From Acidithiobacillus sp. (GTDB lineage: Bacteria; Pseudomonadota; Gammaproteobacteria; Acidithiobacillales; Acidithiobacillaceae): a DNA stretch of 16,148 nucleotides. Shown here in pieces: positions 15,553 to 16,148 of this stretch. Position numbers and translations under genes: made by a program. The stretch is from assembly GCA_028065135.1 (NCBI GenBank), contig JAPTWR010000113.1:1-16148 (forward strand). Direction: 5' to 3'. Numbering within the stretch: the stretch's first letter is position 1; each line of letters opens with the position of its first letter. The notes under the pieces were generated by a model. It was given only the letters and a program-made list of their open reading frames with translations. It was not told where the DNA came from and did no database searches.

Positions 15553-16148
15553 ATGAGAGAAGTGAATGAGATGCGTGCGCTGCACGACGATCTCCAGGTC
15601 CGTGTCGCGGGCCTGAGGGGGTATCTTTGACCTCGAAGAAAAGCGCGGTCGCCTAGAAGAAGTTCAACGGGAGCTGGAAGACCCGACCATCTGGAACAAC
15701 GCCGAAAAGGCCCAGGAACTGGGGCGCGAGCGGTCTGCTCTGGAAGCCGTCATTACGCCCATGGACAAGCTCACCGCGAGTCTCGCCGATGGCGGCGAGA
15801 TGCTGGAGTTGGCGCTGAGCGAGCAGGACGCAGAACTCCTCGCCGCTGTCGATGCGGATCTCGATACCGCGCTGTCTTTGGTCGAGAAGCTGGAATTCCA
15901 GCGCATGTTCTCCGGCGCGCAGGATGCGGCAAACTGTTTTGTGGATATTCAGGCCGGCGCGGGCGGCACCGAGGCGCAGGACTGGGCGGAAATGATTCTG
16001 CGCATGTATCTGCATTGGGCGGAGTCCCATGGCTTTGCGGCGGAACTGGTGGAGGTCTCCGAGGGGGAAGTGGCGGGCATCAAGTCGGCCAGCATCCACG
16101 TGCGCGGTGACCACGCCTTCGGCTGGCTGCGTACCGAAACCGGCGTCC
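15553..16148 (+). CDS. prfB: Peptide chain release factor 2 (programmed frameshift; 3' end missing)
   Basis: RF2 terminates translation at UGA and UAA. ATG 15553 follows AAGGGA and begins MREVNEMRALHDDLQVRVAG, then LRGYL. Frame 0 ends at TGA 15628-15630, and the protein continues in the +1 frame from 15629 as DLEEKRGRLEEVQRELEDP. The coding sequence is therefore join(15553..15627, 15629..>16148). Domain 1 is seen through RMFSGAQDAANCFVDIQAGA and GTEAQDWAEMILRMYLHWAE to EVAGIKSASIHVRGDHAFGW. The window ends at WLRTETGV, before the SPF anticodon-mimic and GGQ motifs. In E. coli and Xanthomonas prfB directly follows recJ; here 4.1 kb separate them. Confidence 0.96.
15616..15630 (+). promoter_or_regulatory. 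prfB +1 programmed frameshift site
   Basis: AGGGGGTATCTTTGAC (15616-15631) is the same core as in E. coli prfB: an internal Shine-Dalgarno-like AGGGGG, the slippery CTT and in-frame stop TGA followed by C. Low RF2 lets the ribosome slip +1 from CUU to UUU and read GAC, giving autoregulation of RF2 (established mechanism). Confidence 0.95.

Noticed and set aside
1..16148. CRISPR arrays, tRNA or rRNA genes, riboswitches
   Set aside because: I saw no regularly spaced repeats, tRNA-like cloverleaf ends or known riboswitch cores on reading both strands by eye; a covariance-model scan was not possible.

Overview
The window is a GC-rich proteobacterial chromosome segment of ordinary housekeeping genes, interrupted once by a patch of acquired and decayed DNA. 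The gene order (surE-pcm-rpoS; alaC-hom-thrC; rpfE-type gene-recJ-prfB) and protein sequences fit a gamma/beta-type proteobacterium. I think an Acidithiobacillus-like acidophile is plausible, but that is inference from style and memory and is not shown by the sequence.

Layout. Positions 1-1323 hold most of glnA (5' end outside the window), closed by a strong intrinsic terminator. A promoter follows, with a small exported DUF4124-type protein (1470-2039). Next is a tightly overlapping stress cluster: surE (2138-2890), pcm (2872-3597) and rpoS (3569-4522). The nlpD gene that separates pcm and rpoS in E. coli and Pseudomonas is absent. A small Mth938-like gene (4545-4919, minus strand) converges on rpoS and diverges from an amino-acid operon. 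That operon has a good sigma70-type promoter (4941-4969) followed by alaC (5014-6195), hom (6195-7517), thrC (7569-8699), an rpfE-type gene (8699-9664) and recJ (9665-11443), mostly with one-base overlaps or direct abutment. The expected next gene, prfB, appears only at 15553, with the classical +1 programmed frameshift, and runs off the window end.

Between recJ and prfB lie about 4.1 kb that look inserted. They contain a frameshifted and internally deleted hsdM C-terminal remnant immediately after the recJ stop, a complete putA (11777-14908) of visibly lower GC than its surroundings, and then fragments of two unrelated transposases (ISAs1 family and probably IS21 IstA), both broken. No intact insertion sequence, integrase, tRNA or clear att site is visible.

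How the genes work together: hom and thrC make threonine from aspartate semialdehyde, alaC supplies alanine by transamination, and glnA assimilates ammonia. surE, pcm and rpoS are a stationary-phase and damage-repair group. PutA is the odd one out, as it adds oxidation of proline to glutamate. I found no clearly new multi-gene system. The points most worth a second look are the recJ-prfB insertion, the Cys-rich insert in ThrC, the pcm-rpoS overlap without nlpD, and the atypical motifs of RecJ.
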